Source of the DNA: Occultella kanbiaonis
GTDB lineage: Bacteria > Actinomycetota > Actinomycetes > Actinomycetales > Beutenbergiaceae
Direction: 5' to 3'
Assembly: GCF_009708215.1 (NCBI RefSeq)
Contig: NZ_CP046175.1
Span: forward strand, 3,162,001 to 3,226,000
Length of the DNA stretch: 64,000 nucleotides
This document shows positions 17,663-25,659 of the stretch, piece after piece. The position numbers were made by a program, and so were the translations under genes. How positions within the stretch are numbered: position 1 is the first letter of the stretch; every line of letters begins with the position of its first letter. The notes beneath the pieces were generated by a model. That model worked only from the letters and a program-made list of their open reading frames with translations, did no database searches and was not told the origin of the DNA.

Positions 17663-18547
17663 ATGCGCACACGAACGATCGGGAACGCAGCCGTGGGATC
17701 GGACGAGGTCGGAGCGATCGGGCTGGGGCTGATGACCTTCGACCAGACCGGCCCGCAACCGCGCGCTCAGCTGGCCGAGACCGTCAGGGCTGCCCTCGAC
17801 GCCGGGGTCACCCTCTTCGACACGGCGGACGCCTACGGACCGGGCGAGCTGCTCGGCGCCGACTGCCAGGGCGAGAACGAGAAGTCGATCGCATCGCTGC
17901 TCGACGAGCTCGGCGTACGTGACCAGGTCCGGCTGGCCACCAAAGGTGGGTGCGTGCGCACCGAGGGCGGCGGTTGGTCACGGGACAGCTCCCCCGAGCA
18001 CCTGCACGAGGCCGTCGACGCCAGCCTGCGGCGGCTCGGGGTCGACCAGCTCTGGCTGTGGCAGCACCACCGACCGGACGAGACCCGCGAGTACGAGGAG
18101 ACGATCGGCGTCCTTCGCGAGATCGCCGATTCGGGCAAGGTCCGCGCGGTGGGTCTCTCGAACGTCAACCCGCAACAGATCAGGGCCGCGCACGCCGTGC
18201 TCGGCGATCACCTCGTCAGCGTCCAGAACCAGTTCTCCCCCGCGTTCCGCTCCAGCCAACCCGAGATCGACGTGTGCGACGAGCTCGACCTCGCGTTCCT
18301 GCCATGGAGCCCGCTCGGCGGCCTCGGGAGCGCGAAGGACCTCGCGGAGAAGCACCCGGCGTTCGCGCAGGTAGCCGCCGAGCGTGGGGTGAGCCCGCAG
18401 CAGGTCGCCCTGGCCTGGGAACTGGCGCAGGCGCCGGGCGTCATTCCGATCCCCGGTGCCAAGCGGCCCACGTCCATCGTTGACTCGGCCGCCGCAGCGG
18501 ACCTCGACCTCACGCCGGAGGAACTCGCACTGCTCAACGGTGAGTGA
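17663..18547 (+). CDS. Aldo/keto reductase
   Basis: 294 residues from ATG 17663 (an in-frame GTG at 17654 would overlap the -10 box). NADPH-dependent AKR barrel: FDTADAYGPG supplies Asp and Tyr, LATKGG the Lys and LWQHHRPD the His of the catalytic tetrad. The C-terminal VIPIPGAKRP is the cofactor-binding signature. It sits 77 nt behind the XylR operon with its own promoter, so it may be regulated separately. Substrate unknown; convergent with the rha operon. Confidence 0.88.
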   Translation: MRTRTIGNAAVGSDEVGAIGLGLMTFDQTGPQPRAQLAETVRAALDAGVTLFDTADAYGPGELLGADCQGENEKSIASLLDELGVRDQVRLATKGGCVRTEGGGWSRDSSPEHLHEAVDASLRRLGVDQLWLWQHHRPDETREYEETIGVLREIADSGKVRAVGLSNVNPQQIRAAHAVLGDHLVSVQNQFSPAFRSSQPEIDVCDELDLAFLPWSPLGGLGSAKDLAEKHPAFAQVAAERGVSPQQVALAWELAQAPGVIPIPGAKRPTSIVDSAAAADLDLTPEELALLNGE

Positions 18548-18622
18548 CCCGAACGCCGTCGCCCCTGCTACTTCTTGGTTTCCGTCGGCCAGCGACGGCG
18601 CTTCCGGCCCGGCCTCGGCGGA

Positions 18623-19384
18623 TCACCCGGCGTCCAGGCGGAGCAGGGCACGGCGGTATCTCTCATCCTCCCGGGTCGCGATCCGCCGGACCTCGGATGA
18701 CGGGAGTGCCACCGCGTCGCGCCCGGCCGCCTGCAGCAGCCGTGCCATCTTCACGACCATGAGCGTGACGTCCAGAGCCGCCTGCGCCGTCAGGGCATGT
18801 GCGACCATCCCGTGCCCCGCCAACAGCCAGACGTTCGAACGGCCGGCACCCGCCCGGACCAGACGTAACGCCTGCTTCGCGAGCTCCAGCCCGGGATCGT
18901 GGTAATCGAGAAGAACTGATCGCGTCCCGCACATCACCACGTGATCGGGGATCATGCGCTGCCGGGCCAGCTCCTCCCCACGTCCGGCCGCCATCAGGGC
19001 GAGCACCGGCGTCGGATGGGTATGCAGGACGACCCCAGCACCGAGCTCCGCGCCGAGAACCGCATGCAGGCCGGCCTCCACGGACGGACGTGCGGCGCCT
19101 TGGTTCGCTGGGTCGACCAAGACGTCCTTCCAGTCGGCGTCGCTCGCACACTGCTCGATCCCGGCGACCAGGCGGCTGCGGCTGACCTCGACGAAATCGG
19201 ATGGCTGGAGTTCGCTCAGGCGTGTGCCGCTCGCCGTGATGTGGAACCGATCGTCAGCCGTCTGCACCGAGATGTTGCCTTCGGCCGCGACGACGAGGTC
19301 GCCGGCCGGCGTGGCGGCGGCTCTGGCCGTCTCCGCCGCCAGCGCCAACTCATCGGCGTCGGCGGCCGTCGCATGGGTCACCAT
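18623..19384 (-). CDS. rhaD: Class II aldolase, probable L-rhamnulose-1-phosphate aldolase
   Basis: 253 residues; ATG at 19384 overlaps the isomerase stop by 7 nt. Class II aldolase/adducin fold with AEGNISVQ, the zinc-binding HTHP pair (LHTHPTP) and a further His in LLAGHGMVAH. As last gene after rhaI and rhaB, its natural role is cleavage of L-rhamnulose 1-phosphate to dihydroxyacetone phosphate and L-lactaldehyde. Fuculose- or ribulose-phosphate specificity cannot be excluded by sequence alone; the operon decides. Confidence 0.82.
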   Translation of the reverse strand: MVTHATAADADELALAAETARAAATPAGDLVVAAEGNISVQTADDRFHITASGTRLSELQPSDFVEVSRSRLVAGIEQCASDADWKDVLVDPANQGAARPSVEAGLHAVLGAELGAGVVLHTHPTPVLALMAAGRGEELARQRMIPDHVVMCGTRSVLLDYHDPGLELAKQALRLVRAGAGRSNVWLLAGHGMVAHALTAQAALDVTLMVVKMARLLQAAGRDAVALPSSEVRRIATREDERYRRALLRLDAG

Positions 19385-20556
19385 CCCGCCGGACTGCCGA
19401 CGCGGACGTGTTCCCGGGCGAGCGCCGAGCCGGACCGCCGGTACACATCCAGTGGCATGTCGGGCACGCCAAGCCGTTGCCGTGCCTGGAGGACGAGCGG
19501 CCGGCCGTCGGTCTGGTAGGCGTCGTCGATGATCTGGTTGCACCCGACCACATCGCCGTCGGCCTGGGCACGTTCCAGCTCGTCGAGATCGACCAGGAGT
19601 GCCTTGGCGAAGGCCAGTTGGACCGCATCGATGCTGCGCAACATGGCGCAAATCTTGTCCTCGACCATCGCGCACTGGTCGATCTTGTAGAGGATCTCGC
19701 GAGCCGCACCAGAGACAACGGGGTCCGGGTCCTCCTCGGCCTTGATCAGCTCCAGACAGATCAGGAAGAGTTCGTGCGGGTTGACCGCACCGACGAACAG
19801 GTCGTCGTCACCGTACTTCTTGCTGTTCAGGTCGAACCCGCCGAGCCGCCCGCGGCTGAGCAGGGTCGCGACGATGTGTTCGATGTTGGTCCCCAGCGGG
19901 TGGTGCCCGATGTCCACCAGCACGCGCGCCCGAGGACCGAGCGATTCGCACAGGAGCAGCGACTGTCCCCAGTCGGCGATGTCGGTGTGGTAGAAGGCCG
20001 GTTCGAAGAACTTGTACTCAAGCAGCAGGGACATGTCACTCGGCAGCTGCCCGTAGATCTCGGCCAGTCCTTCCTCGAGCCACCGGCGCCGGCGCCGGAA
20101 GTCCCCCTGCCCCGGATAGTTGGTGCCGTCGGCCAACCAGAGTGAGATCTCGTGCGATCCCGTGGATTGAGCGATGGCGATGCAGTCGGCGACATGTGCG
20201 ACCGCCTGGGCGCGCACGGACGCATCGACATGGGTGAGGGAGCCGAGCCTGTAGTTGTCGTCCTGGAACAGGTTCGGACTGATCGAGCCGATTCGCACAC
20301 CTCGCTCTTGTGCGTACGTGGCGAGCGCGGCGTAGTCGTCAACGGCATCCCATGGGATGTGCAGGGCCACGGTCGGTGTGACACCGGTCAGTCGGTGAAC
20401 CTCGGCGGCGTCGTCGATCTTCTCCCAGACGTCTCTGGCTGTTCCAGGCGTGTCGAAGACCTTGAAGCGGGTGCCGGTGCTGACGTACCCCCACGACTGC
20501 GTCTCAATGGCCAGCCTGACGACTCTGTCGACGACTTCCTGCGGGTCCCGGGTCAT
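19378..20556 (-). CDS. rhaI: L-rhamnose isomerase
   Basis: 392 residues from ATG at 20556, which overlaps the rhaB stop as ATGA and follows AGAGGA. Xylose-isomerase-like barrel of the Pseudomonas/Gram-positive RhaI type: metal-ligand regions LLEYKFFEPAFYHTDI, VDIGHHPLGTN and GFDLNSKKYGDDDL are all present. Converts L-rhamnose to L-rhamnulose. The surrounding kinase and aldolase complete the phosphorylative pathway. Confidence 0.92.
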   Translation of the reverse strand: MTRDPQEVVDRVVRLAIETQSWGYVSTGTRFKVFDTPGTARDVWEKIDDAAEVHRLTGVTPTVALHIPWDAVDDYAALATYAQERGVRIGSISPNLFQDDNYRLGSLTHVDASVRAQAVAHVADCIAIAQSTGSHEISLWLADGTNYPGQGDFRRRRRWLEEGLAEIYGQLPSDMSLLLEYKFFEPAFYHTDIADWGQSLLLCESLGPRARVLVDIGHHPLGTNIEHIVATLLSRGRLGGFDLNSKKYGDDDLFVGAVNPHELFLICLELIKAEEDPDPVVSGAAREILYKIDQCAMVEDKICAMLRSIDAVQLAFAKALLVDLDELERAQADGDVVGCNQIIDDAYQTDGRPLVLQARQRLGVPDMPLDVYRRSGSALAREHVRVGSPAGW

Positions 20557-21959
20557 GCGGTGTCCTCTCGTTGGTTCGACTGCTGGTCGGGTTCGTATCG
20601 GTGAACGGTCTGGGTACGGCTGACAAGTTCCCGGCATGCTCCGGTGTCCCGGACGCTGCCCAGGGCGCGCGCCTGAAGAAGGGCGTTTCCCAGCAGGGAT
20701 GCCTCTACCGGTCCGGCGAGAACGGTCCGCCCGGCGGCGGTTGCCAGAGCCCGTCCGAGGATCGGCAGGGCAGCACCACCGCCCACGAGCTGGATGACCG
20801 CGCCTCGGGGCCCGAGCATGGCCTCGAGGTCCTGGATCGCTCGCACGAACGTCAGAACCAGGCTGTCGATGATGGCCCGCACCATCTCTGCACGATTCGT
20901 CGGGATGCGGCCGGAGCGCTCACGGATCAGCTCGGCGATGAGGGTCGGCATGTCGTCGGGTGCGAACAGGCGCGGATCCTCACTGTCGAACACGACCTGG
21001 CCCGCCGGCAGGGCGTCGGCAGCTTCGAGCAACGCGTCCGCGGGCGTGTCGGTCCATCCGCGTAGGCACTGGTTCAGCAGCCACAGCCCGGCTGCGTTGC
21101 GGTGGATCGTGCTGACTCCGTCAACACCGAGTTCGTTGACGAATTCGGTGCCGAGCGCGCTCTCCGTGGTGAGGCGCTCGGCCGACTCGACCCCGACGAG
21201 GGCCCAGGTTCCGCACGAGATATAGATGAAGTCGTCACTCCTGGCTGGAATCGCCACGATGGCGGATGCGGTGTCATGCCCGGCGACCGTCATGAGCGGC
21301 GTCCGGCCGGCCACGCCGAGCCCGTCACACACCCGTGGCAGCAGCTCTCCACGGACGGTGCCGCACGGCTGTACCTCCGGCATCGCGCTCCGGCGGACGC
21401 CCACGTCGGCCAACAGTTCCGAGGACCAGCTCAGAGTCTGGACATCGAACAGCTGAGTGGTGCTCGCCCACGAACAGTCGGTCGCTGCGTGGCCGGTCAG
21501 GCGATACGCAACAAGATCGCCGATGGACAGCAGTTGGGTTGTCCTGCTGAGGGTCCCCTTCGACTCGGTGAGCAACTGGGCCGCGGTGCTGAAGTCATGG
21601 GGCATCAGCCCGGTGATTGCCCTCGTCCTGCGCTCGTCGAAGGCACGGCTCACTCCCCTTGTTCGCGTGTCCCGGTAGCGGAACGGGGCGTCGATGAGGG
21701 AGCCATCTCGCTCGAGCAGCCCATAGTCGGCCCCCCAAGCGTCGATGCCGACGCTGTCGATCGGCCCGTGGTCAGCGACCTGCCGGGCCGCGTCGAGCGT
21801 GAGCGTCATCAGTTTCTCGAAGTCCCACCGCGCACCGCGGCCGTCCGAGGTCGGCGTTGCGAACCTGACCAGGTCCAGCACCCTCAACTCGGACTCATCG
21901 ACCTGGACACGAGCGACGCGACCGCTCGTTGCGCCCAGGTCGATCGCCATCGCGTGCAT
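20553..21959 (-). CDS. rhaB: Rhamnulokinase
   Basis: 468 residues. ATG at 21959 follows AAGGAGGAG; a later Met (21950) is possible. FGGY kinase with N-terminal ATP-site AIDLGATSGRV, the catalytic Asp in AGHDTASAI, ISCGTWALVG and the C-terminal LVGGGAALPILGRALA. Phosphorylates L-rhamnulose at O1 with ATP. First gene of rhaB-rhaI-rhaD; a LacI-type operator lies directly upstream of its ribosome site. Confidence 0.93.
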   Translation of the reverse strand: MHAMAIDLGATSGRVARVQVDESELRVLDLVRFATPTSDGRGARWDFEKLMTLTLDAARQVADHGPIDSVGIDAWGADYGLLERDGSLIDAPFRYRDTRTRGVSRAFDERRTRAITGLMPHDFSTAAQLLTESKGTLSRTTQLLSIGDLVAYRLTGHAATDCSWASTTQLFDVQTLSWSSELLADVGVRRSAMPEVQPCGTVRGELLPRVCDGLGVAGRTPLMTVAGHDTASAIVAIPARSDDFIYISCGTWALVGVESAERLTTESALGTEFVNELGVDGVSTIHRNAAGLWLLNQCLRGWTDTPADALLEAADALPAGQVVFDSEDPRLFAPDDMPTLIAELIRERSGRIPTNRAEMVRAIIDSLVLTFVRAIQDLEAMLGPRGAVIQLVGGGAALPILGRALATAAGRTVLAGPVEASLLGNALLQARALGSVRDTGACRELVSRTQTVHRYEPDQQSNQREDTA

Positions 21960-21969
21960 TCGCTCCTCC

Positions 21970-22028
21970 TTGAACCGCTCCAATCGACCTGCCAAGCGAA
22001 CCTAGGTGCGGGAAAGGGTCGCCGTCAA
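21970..22028 (-). promoter_or_regulatory. rhaB promoter and LacI-type operator
   Basis: Minus strand: TTGACG (22028 down to 22023), 18-nt spacer, TAGGTT (22004 down to 21999). Downstream of it, 21970-21983 reads TTGAACCGCTCCAA on the plus strand, a 14-bp imperfect palindrome centred on CG. Nearly the same 14-mer sits at 22126-22139, so both arms of the locus share one repressor, most likely the LacI protein at 24569. Confidence 0.65.
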
Positions 22029-22089
22029 GAGCCCGTGCGACCGCGAGCCAGCATGGGACGAAACGCTTCGGTCCCCGTCGTGCAGTGCC

Positions 22090-22139
22090 TTGACAGCGCC
22101 TGCGGAACCTGACACCGTCCAAGGGTTGAATCGCTCCAA
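22090..22139 (+). promoter_or_regulatory. Promoter and LacI-type operator of the DUF4838-lacI-GH78 operon
   Basis: TTGACA (22090-22095), 17-nt spacer, CACCGT (22113-22118). The operator TTGAATCGCTCCAA at 22126-22139 covers the expected transcription start, the classical position for repression, and differs by one base from the rhaB-side copy. Confidence 0.65.
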
Positions 22140-22177
22140 CGCTCGGATTCGAACGTCCCCACAACGGAGAGTGGACA

Positions 22178-24562
22178 ATGCGACACATCAGCACACCGGA
22201 GACCCCCGCCCCACCCACACCTGAAAGTCCAGGCGCCGCCGTCGTGACCCGACGCACTGCCCTACGCGCCGGCGCCGCGCTCGGCGCCACGGTCGGCGTC
22301 CTTGGTACGGCCCAGGCGGCACATGCCAACGGTCAGGCGGGTGGGCATCGACGTCTGCCGCTCGCCCGGGGCGGGCGAACCTCCTACAGCGTCTACCTCG
22401 GAGCCGAGGAGAGTCCCGTCGCGCGTCAGGCGGCGCAGGAACTGGTCGACTACCTCGGCGAGATCACCGGCGCATCGTTCCCGCTCGTCGTGGCGCCCGA
22501 ACCGCCGCAGTCCGGGCAACTCATCGTCGTCGGTCGCCACAACCCCGTGGCCGTTGCCGCGGACCTGCCCCTCGCGGACCTCTCCGATGACGGCTTCTGC
22601 CTGCGCACGGTAGACACGGTCCCCGCGGCGAACGACAGCGCCAGCATCCTCATCGCCGGCGCCAGCGACCGAGGCACGCTCTACGGCGTCTACTGGTTCC
22701 TGGATCGCCTGTGCGGCGTGCGATGGTTCAGCCCCGAGTACACGGTCGTTCCGCGCCGGCGCGTGCTGACGCTGCGGCAGTCGGACGTGAACGCCGTCAA
22801 GGTGCCGCGGTTCCGGTTCCGAGAGGTTTTCGCCGCGGATGGTGCGGACCAGGCGTTCCGGCACCACAACCTGCTGAACGGCAACAGTCACCACCTGCGC
22901 GAGCAGCCCTGTCCGCCAGAGCTCGATACCTGGTCCGACTTCTGGCCGTACGAGGCCCACAACTTCCACCAGATCGTGTCCGACCAGAGCCTGTGGCACG
23001 GCGGTCAGCTCCTGGCGATGGAGCAGGCGACCCGTGATCAGGCCAGCGCCGAACTGATCCAGCGGATCGACGCGAAGATCGAGGAGGGCCGCGACCCGTC
23101 GTTCGGGTTCAGCCAGATGGACTGGTCCTGGCAGCCGGACGCGGACAGCGCCGCGTTCGCCGAAGCGCATGGCGGGGCCCTGTCCGCACCGATCATCGAC
23201 ATGCTGAACGAGGTCGCGGACGAGGTCGGTCAGGTGGTCCCGGACGCCCGCCTGGCCACCCTCGCGTACCAGTTCACGTTCCGCCCACCGACCGGCCTAG
23301 CCGTTAGCGACCGGGTGCTCATCACCGCAGCACCGATCTGGGCCGACTTCGCTCATCCCCTGTTCGGCGACGGGAACCCCGAGACCGCGGCCGACCTGGA
23401 CGGGTGGACCCGACTCACCGACCAGATCGTCGTCTGGACCTACAACACAAACTTCGAGAACTATCTGCTGCCGTTCCCGAACTGGTGGACGATGTGCGAG
23501 TCACTGAAGCAACTGGCCGAGCGATCGGTCCAGGGGTACTTCGGTCAGGCGGCATGGGACAACGGCGGCGGCGCCGAGACCGCGGAACTGCGTGCCTGGG
23601 TGCTCGCCCGGCTGCTCTGGGACCCCGAGCTCGAACCCGATGCGCTCATCAGGGAGTTCGTCGACAACTACTACGGCGCCGGCGGCGCGCAGGTGTATGA
23701 GTACCTGGAGCTGCTGGCCGACTCGGTCACCTCGACCGGAGCCGAACTGCCCTGCTACATCTCGTCGGTCGCGCCCGCGTACCTGCCCTTCGACACGGTG
23801 CGACAGGCAGACCTGCTTCTCGACCGCGCGGAGCGGAACGTCCGCCGTGACGAAACCCTGCTCACCCATGTCCGGATCCTGCGGATGGGCCTCGACATGG
23901 TCATCCTCCTACGCCGCAACGAGCTCACCGGCGCCGCAGCGGAGCACAACGTGCCTTGGGACCTGGAGATCGATCGTCGGATCGCCCGGTTCAACGGCGC
24001 ACTCGACGCCTCGGGAATGACGGCCTTCCGGGAGATCCTCGCCGGCGCCGCGTTGGGCGACGTCGACTGGCTTCGCCGATTGGTCAGCATCACTCCCAGC
24101 CCGGCGGAGCCGCCCGCCGAGGTCGCGGACCTGCCCGCGAGCGACTGGGTCGACTATCAGGAGCTGGACTTCACGCTCTATCCCTTGAACGCCGACGTCG
24201 TCGAGGACGCTACCGCCTCGAGCGGATACGCGGCCCGGATGACCGGCGGTTCGATCGACTGGGGGATCCAACTCGAACTGAGCCTGCTTCCGCCGGACAT
24301 CGACTGGACGGTTTATGTTGTGGTCCGTGCCGACACCCAGTCCGAGGATCCGACAGCTCGCGCGATGTCGATCGGCGTCCACCCGCCGTTCGGCAACTAC
24401 ATCGATCTGCGCGTCGGAGACTTCTCGGACGGCGCCTTCCACACGATCGAGCTACCCGGTACCTACCGGAGCGACAGTGCGGAGGTCGTCTGGGTCCAAC
24501 CCCCTGGCTCGGCCGCCATCTCCCACCTGTACGTCGACCGAATCTTCGCAGTCAGGGCGTAA
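22178..24562 (+). CDS. Tat-exported DUF4838 protein, putative glycan-active enzyme
   Basis: 794 residues. N-terminal Tat signal (TRRTALRAGAALGATVG, about 24-40). The next 130 residues resemble the GH67 N-terminal/GH20b-type domain found in front of many glycosidases (LIVVGRHNPVA; GTLYGVYWFLDRLCGVRWFSP). Residues about 190-560 are a DUF4838 barrel (NWWTMCESLKQLAERSVQGYF; FVDNYYG), and the end is a beta-sandwich (about 640-794) that may bind carbohydrate. DUF4838 has no settled biochemical role. Control by the rhamnose operator suggests it removes a substituent or residue from rhamnose-containing glycans outside the cell. Confidence 0.8.
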   Translation: MRHISTPETPAPPTPESPGAAVVTRRTALRAGAALGATVGVLGTAQAAHANGQAGGHRRLPLARGGRTSYSVYLGAEESPVARQAAQELVDYLGEITGASFPLVVAPEPPQSGQLIVVGRHNPVAVAADLPLADLSDDGFCLRTVDTVPAANDSASILIAGASDRGTLYGVYWFLDRLCGVRWFSPEYTVVPRRRVLTLRQSDVNAVKVPRFRFREVFAADGADQAFRHHNLLNGNSHHLREQPCPPELDTWSDFWPYEAHNFHQIVSDQSLWHGGQLLAMEQATRDQASAELIQRIDAKIEEGRDPSFGFSQMDWSWQPDADSAAFAEAHGGALSAPIIDMLNEVADEVGQVVPDARLATLAYQFTFRPPTGLAVSDRVLITAAPIWADFAHPLFGDGNPETAADLDGWTRLTDQIVVWTYNTNFENYLLPFPNWWTMCESLKQLAERSVQGYFGQAAWDNGGGAETAELRAWVLARLLWDPELEPDALIREFVDNYYGAGGAQVYEYLELLADSVTSTGAELPCYISSVAPAYLPFDTVRQADLLLDRAERNVRRDETLLTHVRILRMGLDMVILLRRNELTGAAAEHNVPWDLEIDRRIARFNGALDASGMTAFREILAGAALGDVDWLRRLVSITPSPAEPPAEVADLPASDWVDYQELDFTLYPLNADVVEDATASSGYAARMTGGSIDWGIQLELSLLPPDIDWTVYVVVRADTQSEDPTARAMSIGVHPPFGNYIDLRVGDFSDGAFHTIELPGTYRSDSAEVVWVQPPGSAAISHLYVDRIFAVRA

Positions 24563-24568
24563 CACTTC

Positions 24569-25567
24569 GTGGTGAACATCGAAGACGTGGCACGCCTGGC
24601 CGCCGTCGGCCGCTCGACGGTCAGCAACGTCATGAACCGGCCGCACATCGTCGCCCCAGCGACGCGCCAGCGCGTCCTCGATGCCATGGAGAACCTGGGA
24701 TTCGTGCCGAACGAGTCCGCCCGCGTCCTCGCGGGCGGACCCGGTCGGTTCGTCGGCGTGGTCGTCCACGACGCCTCGAACCCGTTCTTCGGGGAGATCA
24801 TCCGCACCGTCGAGGACGCAGCCCTCAACCTTCGGTACATCGTCTCCACCACGAACACCGGGGCGGACCCGGTGCGCGAATCGACGGCCGTGGAGCTGCT
24901 CATCCAGCAACGCGCCTCGGGGGTGCTGATCACGCCCTCTGCCCTGCCGGCGGATGCCTTGGGTCGCCTGCGTCGCATCGGCACGAAGGTCGTGGTGCTC
25001 GACGCGCCCGGAGAGTCGGGCATCTGTTCGGTGGCCATGGATGACACGGCCGGCGGCCGGCTGGCGGGTCAGCACTTCCTCGACTACGGCTACCGGAGCT
25101 TCGCGTTCGTCGGCACCCCGGCACGCACGACGCAGCACGCAGCGCGCCTGGCCGGCTTCCGGGCGGCCCTCGAGGAGAGCCCGTTGGGTCGCCGCCTCGA
25201 CGTCCAGGTGATCGAGGTCGCGCACGAGGACATCGTGAGTGGCCGGCAGGCGGCGGAGCGGCTCCGGCCCCGGGACTCCCCCGTCGCCGTGCTCTGCGGC
25301 AACGACCTGATCGCCATGGGTCTGTCCTTCGCCCTGCAGGAACGCGGCTCGGTCGTACCGCAGGATGTGGCGATCTGCGGTTACGACGACATCGACATGG
25401 TGCGCTACCTCGGCGTTCCCCTCACCACCGTGCGCCAGCCCGTGCGCGAGATGGCAAGGACTGCCCTCGACCTTCTGGTCGAGGAGATGAGGAGCCCCGA
25501 GCACGAGCACCAGGCCGTGCTGTTCGCCCCGGAGCTCATGATCCGAGCCTCGACCGCCCGCCAGTAG
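24569..25567 (+). CDS. LacI-family regulator, likely repressor of the rhamnose locus
   Basis: 332 residues from GTG at 24569 (a second GTG follows immediately), 6 nt after the DUF4838 gene. LacI HTH IEDVARLAAVGRSTVSNVMN (about 4-23), hinge to about 60, then sugar-sensor domain with VAICGYDDIDMVRYL. Encoded between two rhamnose-related enzymes and with paired LacI-type operators in the rhaB/DUF4838 intergenic region; L-rhamnose or L-rhamnulose is the probable inducer. Confidence 0.88.
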   Translation: MVNIEDVARLAAVGRSTVSNVMNRPHIVAPATRQRVLDAMENLGFVPNESARVLAGGPGRFVGVVVHDASNPFFGEIIRTVEDAALNLRYIVSTTNTGADPVRESTAVELLIQQRASGVLITPSALPADALGRLRRIGTKVVVLDAPGESGICSVAMDDTAGGRLAGQHFLDYGYRSFAFVGTPARTTQHAARLAGFRAALEESPLGRRLDVQVIEVAHEDIVSGRQAAERLRPRDSPVAVLCGNDLIAMGLSFALQERGSVVPQDVAICGYDDIDMVRYLGVPLTTVRQPVREMARTALDLLVEEMRSPEHEHQAVLFAPELMIRASTARQ

Positions 25568-25659
25568 CCGCCGCACGCTGTTCCAGGGTTGCCGTCCTGA
25601 AGACCCGCGGACCGCTCCCCCCGCCCGCATCACCGAAGGAGACGATCATTCCTGACTGC

